From the NCBI GenBank assembly GCA_003118195.1, contig BEXV01000011.1, positions 225,842-289,841 of the forward strand: DNA of 64,000 nucleotides. The letters run 5' to 3'. Positions 33,651 through 48,200 of the stretch are shown piece after piece (the stretch's first letter is position 1; the number at the start of each line of letters is the position of its first letter). A program made the position numbers and the translations under genes. The DNA is from Hemicentrotus pulcherrimus. Its lineage: Eukaryota; Echinodermata; Echinoidea; Camarodonta; Strongylocentrotidae. The notes beneath the pieces are model-generated. The model saw only the letters and a list, made by a program, of their open reading frames with translations, ran no database searches and was not told the DNA's origin.

Positions 33651-36220
33651 ATGGTAGTCATCCACTACTTCACCGTTCCAGCCTTGAGTGATGGTGCACA
33701 TCAGACAACACTTAGCAAAGTGAAAAGCATTGTGGGAAACGAAATAGATGTACAGCTTGAAACAGAGGCATGCTATAATATCAAAGTTGATGGAGGTAAG
33801 TGAATATCTCAAAGCGACTTGATGTCAAGTCATATTGTGTTTTTTTTTTCCCTTTTGAAACTACGACGCTATGGTTTATTGAGCCTGGAGAGGGAAAGCG
33901 AATTTTCTGTTGTTGTCGTTTTAGTTTTAAGGTGTGTATTATTCAGTTGTGAAAGTTTGGGCCATATTTACCCTTCTGATGTCTACTTCAAATAACAGAG
34001 TTAAGATTAATTTCTGTGATAGGGGTGTACTTGACATTCACATTGTATGTTTGTTAACTACCAGGGCTACTTTTCTACCTTGTGAAATGACCAACTTTCA
34101 AGCTTCATTCAATGCTACATGGTAATGAATTAATGAACAAAGTTCTAAAAATATGATTTTTATGTGAGAAGACATTAATAAATGTCTATTTCATTTGAAT
34201 TGGTGGTCCTTATTTTTTTGCTTTCTTGAACCATTTTCAGAACTAACAGCTGATGAGTTAAAGAAGCTACTGTTCATCCTAGGAACTCCATTCCAGAATG
34301 AAAAAGTCTCTTCATCCTCGGTGTTAGATGCCAAGAAGACAGAGGATGCTTTGTTCATTGAGATAGGTCCAAGGTGGGTCAAGGTTTAGTTTCTGGAAGA
34401 TGAAAAAAAATTTTTGGAGCATTCAATCATAGCAACTATATGAGTCAGGAGTCTCTTTTGTTAATGTCTCTGTATGTGCTTTGAAGGATGATGTAATTTT
34501 TTTTTTACTTAACATGTCCAATCATATTTTTTTCTGTATCAACAGGTCTGAATATTGTTTATTCACATTTCTTTAAAAATGAAAATCATTGCAAATACAA
34601 AACATAGCTGCAGTGGAATGAATATTTCTTTTGCTTAGCATGTTGATGAAAAATATGGGTATCAAGTTTGACAGCTTTAATTCAATACCTGAACCATACA
34701 TTGAATGAATATCTACACTGACATTTAGGACAGAGTGGTCTTTTGTTCTGTACCATAGGGCCAAAGATTAATCCATCATGAAGTCCAAATTAGTTACTCA
34801 TACACTCTACTCATATTGGTATCTATTATTTCAGGTTGAACTTCTCCACAGCCTGGTCGACCAATGCAGCTTCGATCTGTCAATCGGCTGGTCTCGCAAA
34901 GATCTCCCGCATCGAGCGCTCCCGGCGCTTTCTCTTCACAGCCACCAAGCCCTCTGTCTTATCAGAAGCTGAGCGTGCCATCCTTGCTTCGCTGCATGAT
35001 CGCATGACAGAATGCCGCTACATGGAGCCACTGCAGAGCTTTGATATCCAGGTCAAACCTGAAGCTGTTTATGATGTGGATATCATGGGCGAGGGGAAGG
35101 AAGCTCTCAAGAAAGCTAACAAAGATCTTGGTAGGAATTCAGAAAACGGCCATATATTATTGATAATAATTGAAGTAATTTCTTGTTTAGAGTTCAACCT
35201 ATAATAAAATAGTGTGACTTAAGCATCCTCTGTACTACATTGCAAAGAATAAATACAAGCGGATAGGCCCTTTAACAAACATAACTTTAAAAATCCATTG
35301 TATTTCCATTCTTGCTACAATAGAAATTTATATGATTGAACCTGTATACCCAAGGGCTGCCTCAAAACGTTGTTCGATAGACAATACTGTACTGTATCAG
35401 TTATGTTTTGCATCAATTAAAGGAGGCTTATTCTGAATACATTTCATTTAATCATTTCTCTTATCCCCATCTGCACTCTCTTTTGCAGTCAGTCAATCTT
35501 ATTGATCTGTAACCTGTTTACTGATTCTCTTCTCTTTTAGGTCTTGCCTTTGATGATTGGGATCTAGACTATTACCATGATATGTTTACCAACAAGATCA
35601 AAAGGAATCCAACCAGTGTGGAATGTTTTGATCTAGCACAGTCCAACAGGTATGGTGCTTGAGGTCACTTTATGACTAATCATTTCAGTCAATGAAATAA
35701 AAAATTAAAAAAGGATCCTACTTGTCATTTTATTTCAATACTTGATGAAGATTTAAATACCCATATGAAGAGTAAGATTCAGTCTGGTCTAGTTTGATTA
35801 GGATTATATAGTGAATGCAGATCCTTTTTTTGTTTTTGTTATTACAGAGATTTCATTACATTTTGATCAACAACATAGAGTGCAGAAAAAGAAGAAAATG
35901 GTACTTAAAAATCATAATAATCATGATGTATCTACCAATCTCCATGAAATACTGTTGTGAAGTTGCTAAAGTGCTATGTCCTGTTGTTGCATTTTGAACA
36001 AACTACCAATTAAAGTTCTTAGCAAAATGATTGTCATTAAAGTTAATACTGGCTTGTTTTTATTTGATTGTATTGGCAGTGAGCATAGTCGTCATTGGTT
36101 CTTCAAGGGACGTATGGTAGTGGATGGTGAGGAGATGAAGGATTCATTGTTTGATCTGGTCATGAAAACACAGGAGAATAGCAATCCAAACAATCTCATC
36201 AAATTCTCTGACAATAGTAG
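33651..36220 (+). other. PFAS: PFAS exons 1-5: PurS-like N-terminus and linker
   Basis: Coding exons: 33651-33795, 34241-34373, 34835-35130, 35541-35649, 36080-36220. Exon 1 gives 48 codons. Exon 3 has '[15 protein letters not shown]' and 'LHDRMTE'. Exons 4-5 hold '[18 protein letters not shown]', a signature of large eukaryotic and gamma-proteobacterial FGAM synthetases. A decayed copy of exon 5 follows in intron 5. Confidence 0.96.
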
Positions 36221-39200
36221 GTAAGTAGTTCATCATCTTCAACTTAGGTTTCTTTCTCTGATTATTCTGAATATCAGTGGTAGCACAAAATACAGAAGTC
36301 TTGCACCATTGTGTAAAGATAGTTCTGTACTGGTATATCAAGCAAAAGAGAAAGGGGTATGATTAGAATGATTTGTATGCAGTTTGTTAATTAAGGCAGA
36401 TACAGAAAAGTAAAGCAGTATCAAGAAGCTGAATAAGGATTCACTGCTTGATCTGGTCAATAGCAATCCTAATTGTGTCTTGAAATTCTATCACAAGAGT
36501 TGGTAATTAGTATCAAGAAACAGTATACCCTCATGATTACATTTGAGATAAAAAGAAGATATTGAAGTTGATGTGAAAGATAAAGAAAGGAGTGTAGATT
36601 ACAGTCACTTTGACAAAATATAGGAAATCTTTTTAAGAAGATATTGTCATTTTTTGCTAATACAAAAAAACAGTGTTGAAACCTTTGATAAAGCCATTCC
36701 AGCTAAATATTAATCAACAGGAAAATTGAAGAAAAGAAAGGAAAGAATAAAACAAAAGGAAGAAAAATTTGGATGAAAGAGATGAAAAGGAGAAGATGGA
36801 AGACAGGAGACAAATCAGGGGAAAGAGAAAAGGAAGAAAAAATATTAAAGAGGAAATAAATGGATGAGATTTTTTTATGTTATGTATCATTAAACAAAAT
36901 CATTACAATCATTGCATTTACATCTCTTGTAAAATCTATGACGTTATGGTGTTTTCTTTTAAATTTACAGCGCAATTAGGGGAAGTTCCATCAAAGCTCT
37001 CTACCCAGTCCGACCTGGTTGCTCGGCAACACCAATGACCGACAAGCGCCTTGATCGACATATCATCTTCACTGCTGAGACTCATAACTTTCCTACAGGT
37101 ACACTGCACCACTCTCATTGACATTGTTTTATATTCTTATATTCTCAGAGGAAATATTGTCTGTAGAAGCCTCTTCCTATTTGCCATTAGATGTTTAAGA
37201 AAGAGTTTTGTGCTATGTACTGCACATTCACAGTTTAGAAAACTACAAGTTACAGATTGGCATCTACAACTTTATGCCGCATTTTGAGAGTTAAGGGGTT
37301 AACAATGTACATGTATTTTTGTAGAAGAATGCTAATTTGTTCAAAAAGAGGAAACTTTAACTTTTTCTTTGCTTCTAAGCCCCTTGACCAATGATCCAAC
37401 ATTTGTTTCAGACTATATTTCATCATATATAGGGGAGGAGCATGGGCTGTGACTGGGTTCCAAGTTAGGTTTAGGTGTAGTTTCTGTAAAGGTTGAAGTT
37501 AAGACTTGGAATTTGATCATGGAGCATATTTTGCAGTTAAACTTTACATAGACATATTCTTTAACATATCTTCTTATTTTGATTTCTATCTAGGAGTGGC
37601 ACCTTTCAGTGGTGCTACTACAGGTACCGGTGGGCGAATCAGAGATGTCCAGAGTGCAGGAAAGGGCTCTCATGTGGTAGCTGGCACCGCTGGCTATTGC
37701 TTTGGAAACCTGCATATTCCAGGTTAGACATCTTCATACATTCCTATCTGTCTGTCTTCATATCATCTGTAGACTGTTTGCATCAATTATTTCAAACATC
37801 ACTAGTCTGTGCCATCCTTGTGCTTTCTCAGTATCCATTCCAGTTTGTATTGTGCTCTTATCAATTGATTATTGGTTTCCTGTTGATCTAGTTCATTCTA
37901 AATTTGTTTAGTCCATTATGCTGAGCAATGTAAGTTTTTCCTAAAACATTTGTGATCATTATAAATACAGAAAAGTCAAAGATACAGGAACAATGTTAAA
38001 AATTCAGTTTTTGTGATCTTTTTCTACTCCAGGGACCTTCTTAGTAAATTCTTTTAATTCAAGTCAACTTCATTTAAAACCATTTCCGATTTATTTTTTA
38101 TCAAAAATTGTCATGCCTATTCAAGTTTCCTCAAGATTCGAAATCATCTTTGTATTAAAGAACACCTTTGTTTAGGCTTAGCCTACACATACTCCATCTA
38201 GATAGATCTAGCCTAACTGAGAGTTACATAACAAACGTCTTTCTTTCATACCCAGGATATGATCTTCCTTGGGAGGATGCCTCCTTTGTGTATCCTAGCA
38301 ACATGGCTCGTCCGCTTGAGGTCGCTGTGGAGGCAAGCAATGGTGCCTCAGACTACGGCAACAAGTTTGGTGAACCGGTTCTAGCTGGTTTTGCCCGGTC
38401 CTTTGGCATGCTTGTTCCAGGAGAGGAAAGGAGAGAATGGGTCAAACCCATTATGTTCTCAGGGGGGATGGGCTCTCTTGAGGAGGGACACATCAAGAAA
38501 GATGCCCCTGTTCAGGGTAGGTACTGATAATGTAGGTTATAATTTAAATTAGGCGATGAATTAATACATTATTCTTTTTGTATGTGTGTGATTGTGTTGA
38601 TTTGTATTGATATAATCCACAATTTCGTCTCTTTTTAGGATCATAACAAAACATACAATTCACACCACTTACTTAGAATCACTTTGAGAGATCATAAAAA
38701 ACACAGATTGTTTTGTTTTCATCTTGAGCATTTTCAGCATCCAAGTTTCAAAATTTCACTTTTGTATGTTATACTGTATTTGATAAAGTTCACAATATAT
38801 GAAATTTGGTGACATTTAGAAATGCAGTTTTTATTACCTGTCATTACTGAGCAGTGGCTTCAGTTGATATCTTTACCCCTGTTATTTCTCAAAGCATTTT
38901 CAGCATTTACGTCTCAACATTTTACTTTTGTATGTTATACTGTGCAGTTTACAATATTTGAGAATTGGTGACATTTAGAAATGCAGTCATTGAAACCTGT
39001 CATTACTGAATAGTGGCCTCAGTTGATATCTTTACTTCTCGTTATTTCTCAAGGTATGAAAGTGGTGAAACTTGGCGGCCCCATCTATCGCATTGGTGTT
39101 GGTGGAGGAGCGGCTTCATCCATACACGTACAGGGGGATAATACAGAGGCCTTGGACTTTGGTGCTGTGCAGAGAGGAGATGCTGAGATGGAACAGAAAC

Positions 39201-42200
39201 TAAACAGGGTTGTGAGAGCTTGTATTGAACTTGGAGAGAGAAACCCTATCAAGAGTATACATGATCAAGGAGCAGGGGGCAATGGTAAGCAATAGAGATC
39301 ACCAATAAACACTCTATGGACATTCTGAAACATTGTTATCATTATTCTTTTATTTGTTTTGAATTTTTTCTTTCTTTTGTAAGCCCATATCCTGCTAAAT
39401 AATGAAAAGACAATATGTTTTTCTATAAAGCTATTTTCATCTCATCACGTCACTTGTCCTCTCCTTGAAGAGCACCCAGAGTAACTGACTTTTTGCACAT
39501 ATAGTTTGCTCAAAAATTATTTTGAACTACTTTTTATTTTTGTTTATTGCAATAAGTCAAAATACTCTTAAAGATAAACTTGAGTACTGGTAAAAAAAGA
39601 AAATGAATTCTCACAGAATCTAACGAAACTTACACTGAATGTTCAAAATTACAAATAAATGTCATGTGCCAAACAATTTTGGAAGAAAATTTATACTGGC
39701 TGAGTAATGAGCATAGAAAGATAAGGAAATCAGGGTAGTACCAACCCCGACACCATGTGTGTTGTCCCATATACATTTTTCTGTGTAAGTGATAGTTACT
39801 TGACCAAGACTCTGCCAAATTTATGATGATTTTGATAACTCCAGAACCTTGCATTACACACCATTACATACATAATATATGATCAAATTTTCTGATCCAT
39901 TCCACACCTTTTCTTTTACAATGAAATCACATTACCACAGCTCAAGTTTATCTTTAACTAAGAAGATAAACAAAAATACAAACCTATATACTCAAATGAT
40001 ATGCTGTCCAATCCTATCCAATCCTATCCAATCCTGACAAATCTAAACTAATTATTTAACCATATCTGGACTATCATCTACCAACAACTAATTTGCCGTA
40101 ACTGCCTGGAAATGTAGAACTACATCCTCTTTCCACCAGAGAAATAAGCTGTCTTGCAAATTCCACTAGATCCCTTGGAATATACTTCTTTCCTCATTAA
40201 TAAAATGTGATGTAGCTATTTTATGAGTCTACGCATTTTATGTTTCTCTCCAATTTCTGTGAATTTTCAGGGCACTTTGGTACCTCATGTTTTTATCACT
40301 GCCAAATAATCAATATTATTAATTTATTAAATTGATTTTCAGGGAATGTCTTGAAAGAGATCTGTGAGCCCGCTGGAGCCGTGATCCGTACCAAGGCCTT
40401 CCAGCTAGGAGACCCCACCCTGACAACCCTAGAGCTATGGGGTGCTGAATACCAAGAGAGTAATGCTATACTGGTAGATGAAGACGATGAGGAGTTGCTG
40501 AGTGATATGTGTAGGAGGGAGAGATGCCCAGTCTGCTTCGTAGGAGAGATTACAGGAGATGGAAAGGTATTTGCTGGGATTTTTATTAAAAAATGATAAG
40601 TCTGTTTAATAGAGATTTGACCAGAAGAATACTTAAAACATTCTCCTTAATGAAATTTAAACATATACAAATTGACCTTAGTTCCATTCTGTTCTTACGA
40701 GAATATACTTATAAGAACATTTTAATGTTGTAAGGTTTTACTAGCTTCAATATGAGTTTATATTTGGCTTATTTTATTTAATGATATTTAAATGTACTAA
40801 CAGATTTCCATTTGTAAAAAGGTCAGAACAGATTGCTATAGACTTTTCTACATTGAATTTATGACCAATGTTTGAAAACCTAGTATGCCTCCACAAATTA
40901 AAGGCTCCCTTAGAAGCTGGCGTATTTCATGTATACTAAAGCTCTCCCTCCTATACATTTCACCTTTTTTCTTCAATGTTCACAGATTTGTTTGGAGGAA
41001 GAGAAGCTTGAGATGATGAACGGAGGAGGAGGAGGAGATGCTGATCATTCTCCGTCCAAGAAGAGCAGGATCGTGTCCAATCCAGTGGACTTGGACCTCG
41101 AGTGGGTCCTTGGTAAAATGCCCAGAAAGGTAGGGAAAACGTCTCGCTTTGAGTGCAGTTACAATTAACTGATATCTTGGTTTCCTCAAGAAATTTTTTA
41201 TTGAAGACTGCTTTCATTTAAAATTTATCCTCTTTTTGTCAGATCCAAATGTTATATCTTGATTTAGAAGCAAATGTTCCTGTACACAAAAGTCACTTTT
41301 ATACATCTCATGTAGTTTAAAGCAACTACAGTTTTCATAGCATTTGGAAATTAGATTATGTCATGATCAACATAATTCTCTACTACTATGCATATGATAG
41401 GATCATGGATGAGCAACAAAAAAAATCCATATAATGAAGGAATAGAAACATGCATGGTGCTCAGCAGTTCATTACACATTTGGTTCTCATACTAAGCATT
41501 AGGTGCTATAAAAAAAGAAATACCAAATGCAAATCTCTTATAGAGCTACCAATGTAGAAAACAAATATGACAGCGCCTTCTTTTAACCATCATAATTCCA
41601 CTGGTATGCTGCAAGATCATGTTTAATTCAATTTGCACAAGGGTGTACAGATATTGCAGAAGAGCTTGGATGGATATCATCAAACCTCTGTACTGTTTGT
41701 TCTGACAGGTCTTCAATATGAACCGGACTGTGAGGAATCTATCCCCTCTTGTGTTTCCTGATGGACTCACTGTCGTTGATGCTCTTGACAGAGTGCTGAG
41801 ACTACCATCAGTAGCTAGCAAGAGATATCTCACAAATAAGGTCAGCTGATGGGACTGTGTAATATAGCAGAAACACAATATGCTTTTAATTGAGAAGGAA
41901 TATATTAATGCTAATATGACAATGGCTCAGTTTTCATTTTATTGGATGAAATATGAGTGCTTGATATGTGATAAGAGAAGAAAGGTGCCATTTACTAATG
42001 TATCAATGTTTGCATTTGCATTTATATTGCCATTTTCTGTTTACATTTTAGGGCATTGAAATCAGAGTTGCATTGTCCTAAACAAAACAAAACAAAATTA
42101 AACAAGTATAGAGCATTCTTAAAGATCTTTGAAATTAAATTTATCTAATAGGTGCTTGGTGTCATTAAAGATAACTCGGTATAAAGCCTGCAATTGTTAA

Positions 42201-45200
42201 AAATGTTGATACTTCTCCCATTCAGGTTGACCGATCAGTGACTGGCCTGGTTGCTCAGCAGCAGTGCGTGGGACCACTCCACACCCCTCTGGCTGATGTA
42301 GCAGTGACTGCTCTGTCTCACTTTGAGACCATTGGTTCAGCCACAGCCATAGGAGAACAACCTATCAAGGGATTGGTGAATGCTGCTTCAGGAGCTCGTA
42401 TGGCTGTAGCCGAATCCTTGACCAATCTGGTCTTTGCAAGGGTAACTGCACTCAAGGTAGGAAATTTTCTAAGATGTCTGGTATAGAAAGGAATTCACAA
42501 CCTTCTTCTGTTTTTTAGATCTGTAGTTTTGGTGATTACAGAAAAGATTGAAAAAACAGATATTGATACCACTTGTATTTCTGTGTTAAATATTATTACT
42601 GTAGCACAGAAACTAAATCAAGACTTTGACAAGACTTGCCAAGAGGTCATCCAGAATGAAGATCAATACCTTTGAAAAAGAAAAGTATTAAACATGGGAT
42701 ATTGTTAGAAAGAGTAGAAGGCTACAATAAAAGGGGGAAGTAAAGAGCAATGGAACTCATCATGCAGTATGCTTGTTAAGGTAACATCACCAGAATATGT
42801 CCATCATTATTTGTATCCAGGATGTGAAATGCAGTGGTAACTGGATGTGGCCGGCTAAGCTACCAGGAGAAGGTGCTGCCCTCTACGATGCTTGCCAAGC
42901 CATGGGCTCTCTCATGTCCGAGCTCGGGATTGCTGTAGATGGCGGCAAAGATTCACTGAGTATGGCTGCTAGGGTGGAGGGAAAGACAGTCAAAGCACCA
43001 GGTAAGGGTTTAGTCTATGATGTATTGGTTTGTTGTTAATGTGTAGACAAGGGTCAACATAAATGAGTTGGAGTATTCTTAAATGAATGTTTTTATCGTC
43101 TTGTAATGGATAACCATGTGGTAGGAATTTCTAAATATATAGTCTCATCAGGATGGTTTGGATAATTAGGAAAGAGGAGTAATTACAAATGCATTGTATA
43201 ATTACTTTCAAATAATTACTTATGCAATACCACTGACGATACATAGGAGAATCATTTTGACTAAAGTTATGATTATTGATTCCTGTTTAAAAGAAAATTT
43301 ATAACAAATAGTGTTGTTTTTTTCAGCATAAATTGACACTTTTGACAATTTGTTTTGCCTTTTTGGTTTCCTTTCATATGTGAAGGTGCTCTAGTGATAT
43401 CCACATATGTCGGATGTCCAGATATCACTGCAACAGTCACGCCAGACCTGAAATGCCCGAGTGGTCAAGGTAGGTCAAATTTCATAGTGTAGATATGGGT
43501 TAGTCTCAAAATTTTCTTTCTTTTTACCTACATTGTAAATTTCCAAACTTTATTCCCCCATAGAATCTTATTTTTTATATCAAATTATATGTTATCTAAT
43601 GTACTGCATTTAAATATCTAGACATTTTGATGACATTTTTTTCTACTCTAACTCATACATTTGTACAGAGATTGGAGTTCAGTTTTCAGGGAGTTTGACA
43701 CAATTTCTATAAGTGTCTTTGAGTCCGGTTTTATTAGTCTTTACCATTTTTTCACACTTTTTGTAACTATGAAACTTTTCTACACAATTTGTTTGTTTAG
43801 GAACCCTTCTGTATGTAGACCTTAGCAGTGGTCATCGTAGGCTTGGTGGTTCTGCATTGGCTCAATGTTACAATCAGATAGGAGATACTGTACCTGATGT
43901 GAATGATGCATCACTCCTGGCTGCAGCTTTCAATGTCACACAGGACTTAATCACAGGTACGTATTGACCTATTGAACTGAGCATTTTATGTGGAATTACT
44001 TCTGTATTAAAGATGCAACTGATTTTACAACAACCTAGGATTCTTGTGGGGGGGTAGGATTAACTGCAACTCATGGTATATTGAATTGTGTGCAAAGTTG
44101 AAATACAACCAATTTTCCAGGTTGCTGGCTGGCAACCCAAATACAAGATACGCAGATTCCCTGGTAACAGCTTTTATTCTTGGGAGGAAGGGGCATTTGA
44201 TAACGATTTCTTATGCCTCTGTAACAAAGTAGCCTGAGGCATTATGTTTTCGGGTTGTCCGTCCGCCGTAACATTGATAAGATTTTGGGGTTACGAAGTC
44301 AAAGGTCACAGGGCTCATTATGTATACCAAAATAGCTTGTGAACGCGATCTCATTAGAACTGACTGATGGATTATAATCAAACTTAGGGCATTTATATCG
44401 TGCAAAGCCAATGAACTGATTAGATTTTAGGGTCGTGAGGTCAAAGATCAAAGGGTCATACATGTATATGAGAATAGCTTGTAATCACAATATTCTGTGA
44501 ACCGGTTAATGGATTTCAATCAAACTTGAATTTGAAAAGTTGCTTCTGTTTTGGTTTGTAACATTGCTCTATGACGGAGGCATCATTTTCGACTGCACGC
44601 AATCAAAGTTCCATCTAATAAAGTTGTTATAATGTTCATTTTTCATTTTAGATGGTCTTCTGACAGCTGGCCATGATATTAGTGATGGTGGGTTGATCAC
44701 TTGTCTCTTGGAGATGGCTTTTGCAGGAAACTGTGGCATAAATGTGGACCTAGCTACAAACGTTAATGGTGAGTGGAGTCCAAATCAAATTTAAAAGTGA
44801 AATATCTTGAAATATAACTTCCCATGTGATAGATGTATGACAAGATTGTTTATGCATTAATGATTATTTACTTTATGTTTACACCATTGGTTGGCTTTCA
44901 CTTTACTTAGTTGTTGCTAGGGATTTGAATAAAGAATTTCAAATGTTAGATTAAAGATGGTATTTATTTCTTCCCCCCCCCCCTTTTACCAATTTTAATT
45001 CAACTTCATAATTGTTTCTGCTGCTCTGTGGTTACTGTCTTCCTTTACCATGTACTGCCGAATAAATGGCTAAATAGTTGAACAATGAAGTTCTGTTTTC
45101 AATCTAATTTCAGCCACTCCACTTGAGTTCCTGTTTTGTGAAGAGTTGGGTCTGGTATTGGAGACTAATCAATCCAATGCGGAGGCTGTGTGTAAGGCGT

Positions 45201-48200
45201 ATAGAGACCAGGGCGTCACATGCAGTGCTGTAGGCTCTTCATCTAGAGAGGCAGCCGAAGCCAAGGTAGGCTCAATCCCTTTTAGTCATTTCCAGATGTA
45301 GATTGATTAGAATATTCAGTGTTGGAACAACAAGATCCCTGACTTGGAACAAAGTTGGTGTACGAGTGCCTGTAAGCAAGTCAAGTATCCTCACAAAATT
45401 CAGTCCTTGAGATAGAACTTTAATGTTCTTTTGACTTTTAGGCAATAGGTAGAGGGTACCTAGATCTTGTGATAGGCATTTATATTCGGTTTTAACTCAA
45501 AAGCAAATGTAATTGGGTGAAATACCATAATTAAATTTTTCTTTGTAATAATGCACCATATCATGATAATTGAAGTCAGTGTTAAAGCCTTGGCATTTAT
45601 TTGAAATGGTTAGAGAAGTATGTAATCATTTAATGTGCTTCATACAAAACTAGATAATTGTTTATGTTTGTAATTTATTCATTTCCAGATCATGATCAAC
45701 CTGAATGGCAGTACCATTCTAGATGATTCAATGACACGCCTGCGTGATGTATGGGAGGCTACTAGTTTCCAGCTAGAGCGACTTCAGACTAACCAAGTGT
45801 GTGTGGTCGAAGAGGAGGCCCTGCTCAAGAATAGGAAAGCACCCCCGTACAAATTGACCTTTGACCCTCAGCCTGCTACTCCAGTTCAGGAGACAAGTGA
45901 GTGTACCATGTTGCTGACATTTTCATCAAATTAGATCCCAATATTTAACCATTCTGTGCTTGATTGAGTTGTCAGTTTGGCTGAAGGCACTTCTTATTAA
46001 AGGAGCTTTAATTTTACATTTAAATATTGATTTGGATTGGATTGGTTTGTACAACTTATTTCTTAGGCCTAAAAAAAATTATGTTGTATTGCCCTTTAGG
46101 TGCTAAAACATGGGTCGGTCGGTTGGAAATCTTTTTTTGTTTTTTTGTTTTTTGTTGTTATCCCTCTTTGGGCTGATCTTTCTCAGTTTGGATGCTTTGA
46201 TATTTTTTTCTCTAAAAACGGTTTAAAAAAAACTAAAAATCAAAAAGCCGACCATAGATTTCAAGATTTTGGGGTCGGTCACAGAGGGCAATACAACATC
46301 TTTTTTTTCAGGCCTTATTTTAAAATGTGATATCGGTTACACTTTTCAATAGTATTTATTTCCTTAGTCATCTTTATAAGAACTCCAGCGGGTGGAGTAG
46401 ATGGGAGTCGATCCCATGAGACACCATTTAGTTCCAGAAATTACAAACTTTATTATTGTCTCCCAACAATGTAAAATCAAAATAATCATCCTTATTTGTG
46501 TTCTTTCTTTCTCTCTAGGTCTTCCCAAGGTAGCAGTGATACGCGAGGAAGGAAGTAACGGTGACCGTGAGATGCTTGCATCATTCCACATGGCAGGCTT
46601 TGAAGCATGGGATGTTAACATGCAAGACTTAGCAAGCGGGACCTTGTCTCTCAAGGACTTCAGAGGGGTGGCGTTTGTCGGTGGTTTCAGCTTCGCCGAT
46701 GTCATGGGTTCTGCTAAAGGTTTGTAAATGTGTTCAAAAATGAATTATAAATACATGATGCTAGAGTTTTTGTGTTTTCTATTTTGTTTCTTAAGTTAAT
46801 ACAAAGCTCACTGTCTTGATGCAGATTAAGATATGGCTCATAGAAAAAAGGTAAGAGCTGTGCATATTTCCTGATCATAATATCAGAATTTAGACAATTA
46901 ATTTTTCAAAGATTGAATGTAGCCAGTTATCACCATTATTATTTCTCAAAACTATTCATTTCAGCAAAAATTAATCAGAGAGTATTTTTTGAATTCCATC
47001 TTACCTTCCAATAGCTTGCCTAAAATCACAGAATTAAAGTAATTTTCAAGATTTTATCCGGGGGGGGGGGGGGGTTTNNNNNNNNNNNNNNNNNNNNNNN
47101 NNNNNNNNNNNNNNNNNGGGGGGGTGTTTCAATAAGATCTTAAGTCAAACTTGGCTCTAAGTTGGACTTTAAAATTATGGAGAGGCATTTGTAGCCTTCA
47201 AATAAAATATATTCAAAAGCAAAAATTCAGTATTTTAGACTTTTCATAAATTCAACATCAAGAACATGAAATTTCTCATGATAATGAAAAAAATATTTTC
47301 AAGGATTATCCTGGCTTTCCATATTTGTTAAGTTCAAGTTAGATATAAGTTCAGCTTAGGATCTTTGTGAAACACCCCCAGAGCTGAATTGCAGTTATAT
47401 GATTAATTTGTTTTCATGCAGTATGTAGATAAAGTGTTGATTAATTTCTACCCTAACCCTGAACAGGTTGGGCAGCAGCTATTGTGTACAACCCTGTGGT
47501 AAGAGCAGAGTTTGATGCTTTCAGAGCTAGATCAAATACCTTCTCATTGGGTGTGTGTAATGGATGTCAGCTGATGGGTCTACTAGGATGGGTGGCTTCT
47601 GATCAGACGCAATCAGATGGTAATCAAGGTATGTGAAGACTTACCACCCCTCCCCCCCCCCCCTTCCAAAAAAAATTAAAAATTTGAGGGTTCAAGGACA
47701 CAAAGACGCAACTCCATATTTTGCCAACATGAGTATTTGAAAGCAAAATGTTAAGAAAAATGTGGGTTTTCCAGGAGGCACAAAGACTTAACTCCACCCA
47801 ACTTCCCATCGAAGTCAATGGCTAGTGAAACATAGACTTAATTAACTCCTGAAGGCCTAAGTGCTCAGTGACACATAAACCGCTTTTTCTCAAAATGGAG
47901 TTGTGTCTTTGTGTCAATTACCCCTCGATTTGATGCTTTTTTTAGTAAAATGTATGACATTACATCATGAAATTAAAAGTTAATGTCTCATACCATTCTA
48001 TGTGTGAATATTTCAGATTTTACTTTAAAAGATGTTTGAAATGTTTGAAGGGTTGATTGATAACTACAACTTCAAAGAAATCAAACTAAAACAAAATTAT
48101 TCTATACAAATAGAAAATCGTTGCAATAAATGTGTAATTTATTTTAAAGAAAATACATCACACACATAAATCAAGATTTTTGTGTGGAAATAAATCATAG

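Larger units (their letters stand above)
36971..46719 (+). other. PFAS: PFAS exons 6-20: FGAM synthetase core
   Basis: Coding exons: 36971-37098, 37594-37722, 38256-38516, 39054-39284, 40343-40566, 40986-41129, 41709-41840, 42226-42456, 42821-43001, 43386-43469, 43801-43956, 44652-44768, 45114-45265, 45689-45896, 46519-46719. They hold the nucleotide-binding signatures '[10 protein letters not shown]', 'GRIRDVQ', '[14 protein letters not shown]' and 'GVGGGAASS', then the second half with 'QQCVGPL', 'GGKDSLSM' and 'AGHDISDGG'. Exon 20 opens the glutaminase domain ('[15 protein letters not shown]'). Exon 11 has a low-complexity Gly5 run followed by 'SPKKSR', an insertion-like linker before the conserved '[12 protein letters not shown]'. 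Confidence 0.96.

Noticed and set aside
40009..40040. CRISPR-like short direct repeats (CCAATCCTAT)n
   Set aside because: Three contiguous 10-bp units without spacers, in an animal intron; ordinary tandem repeat.
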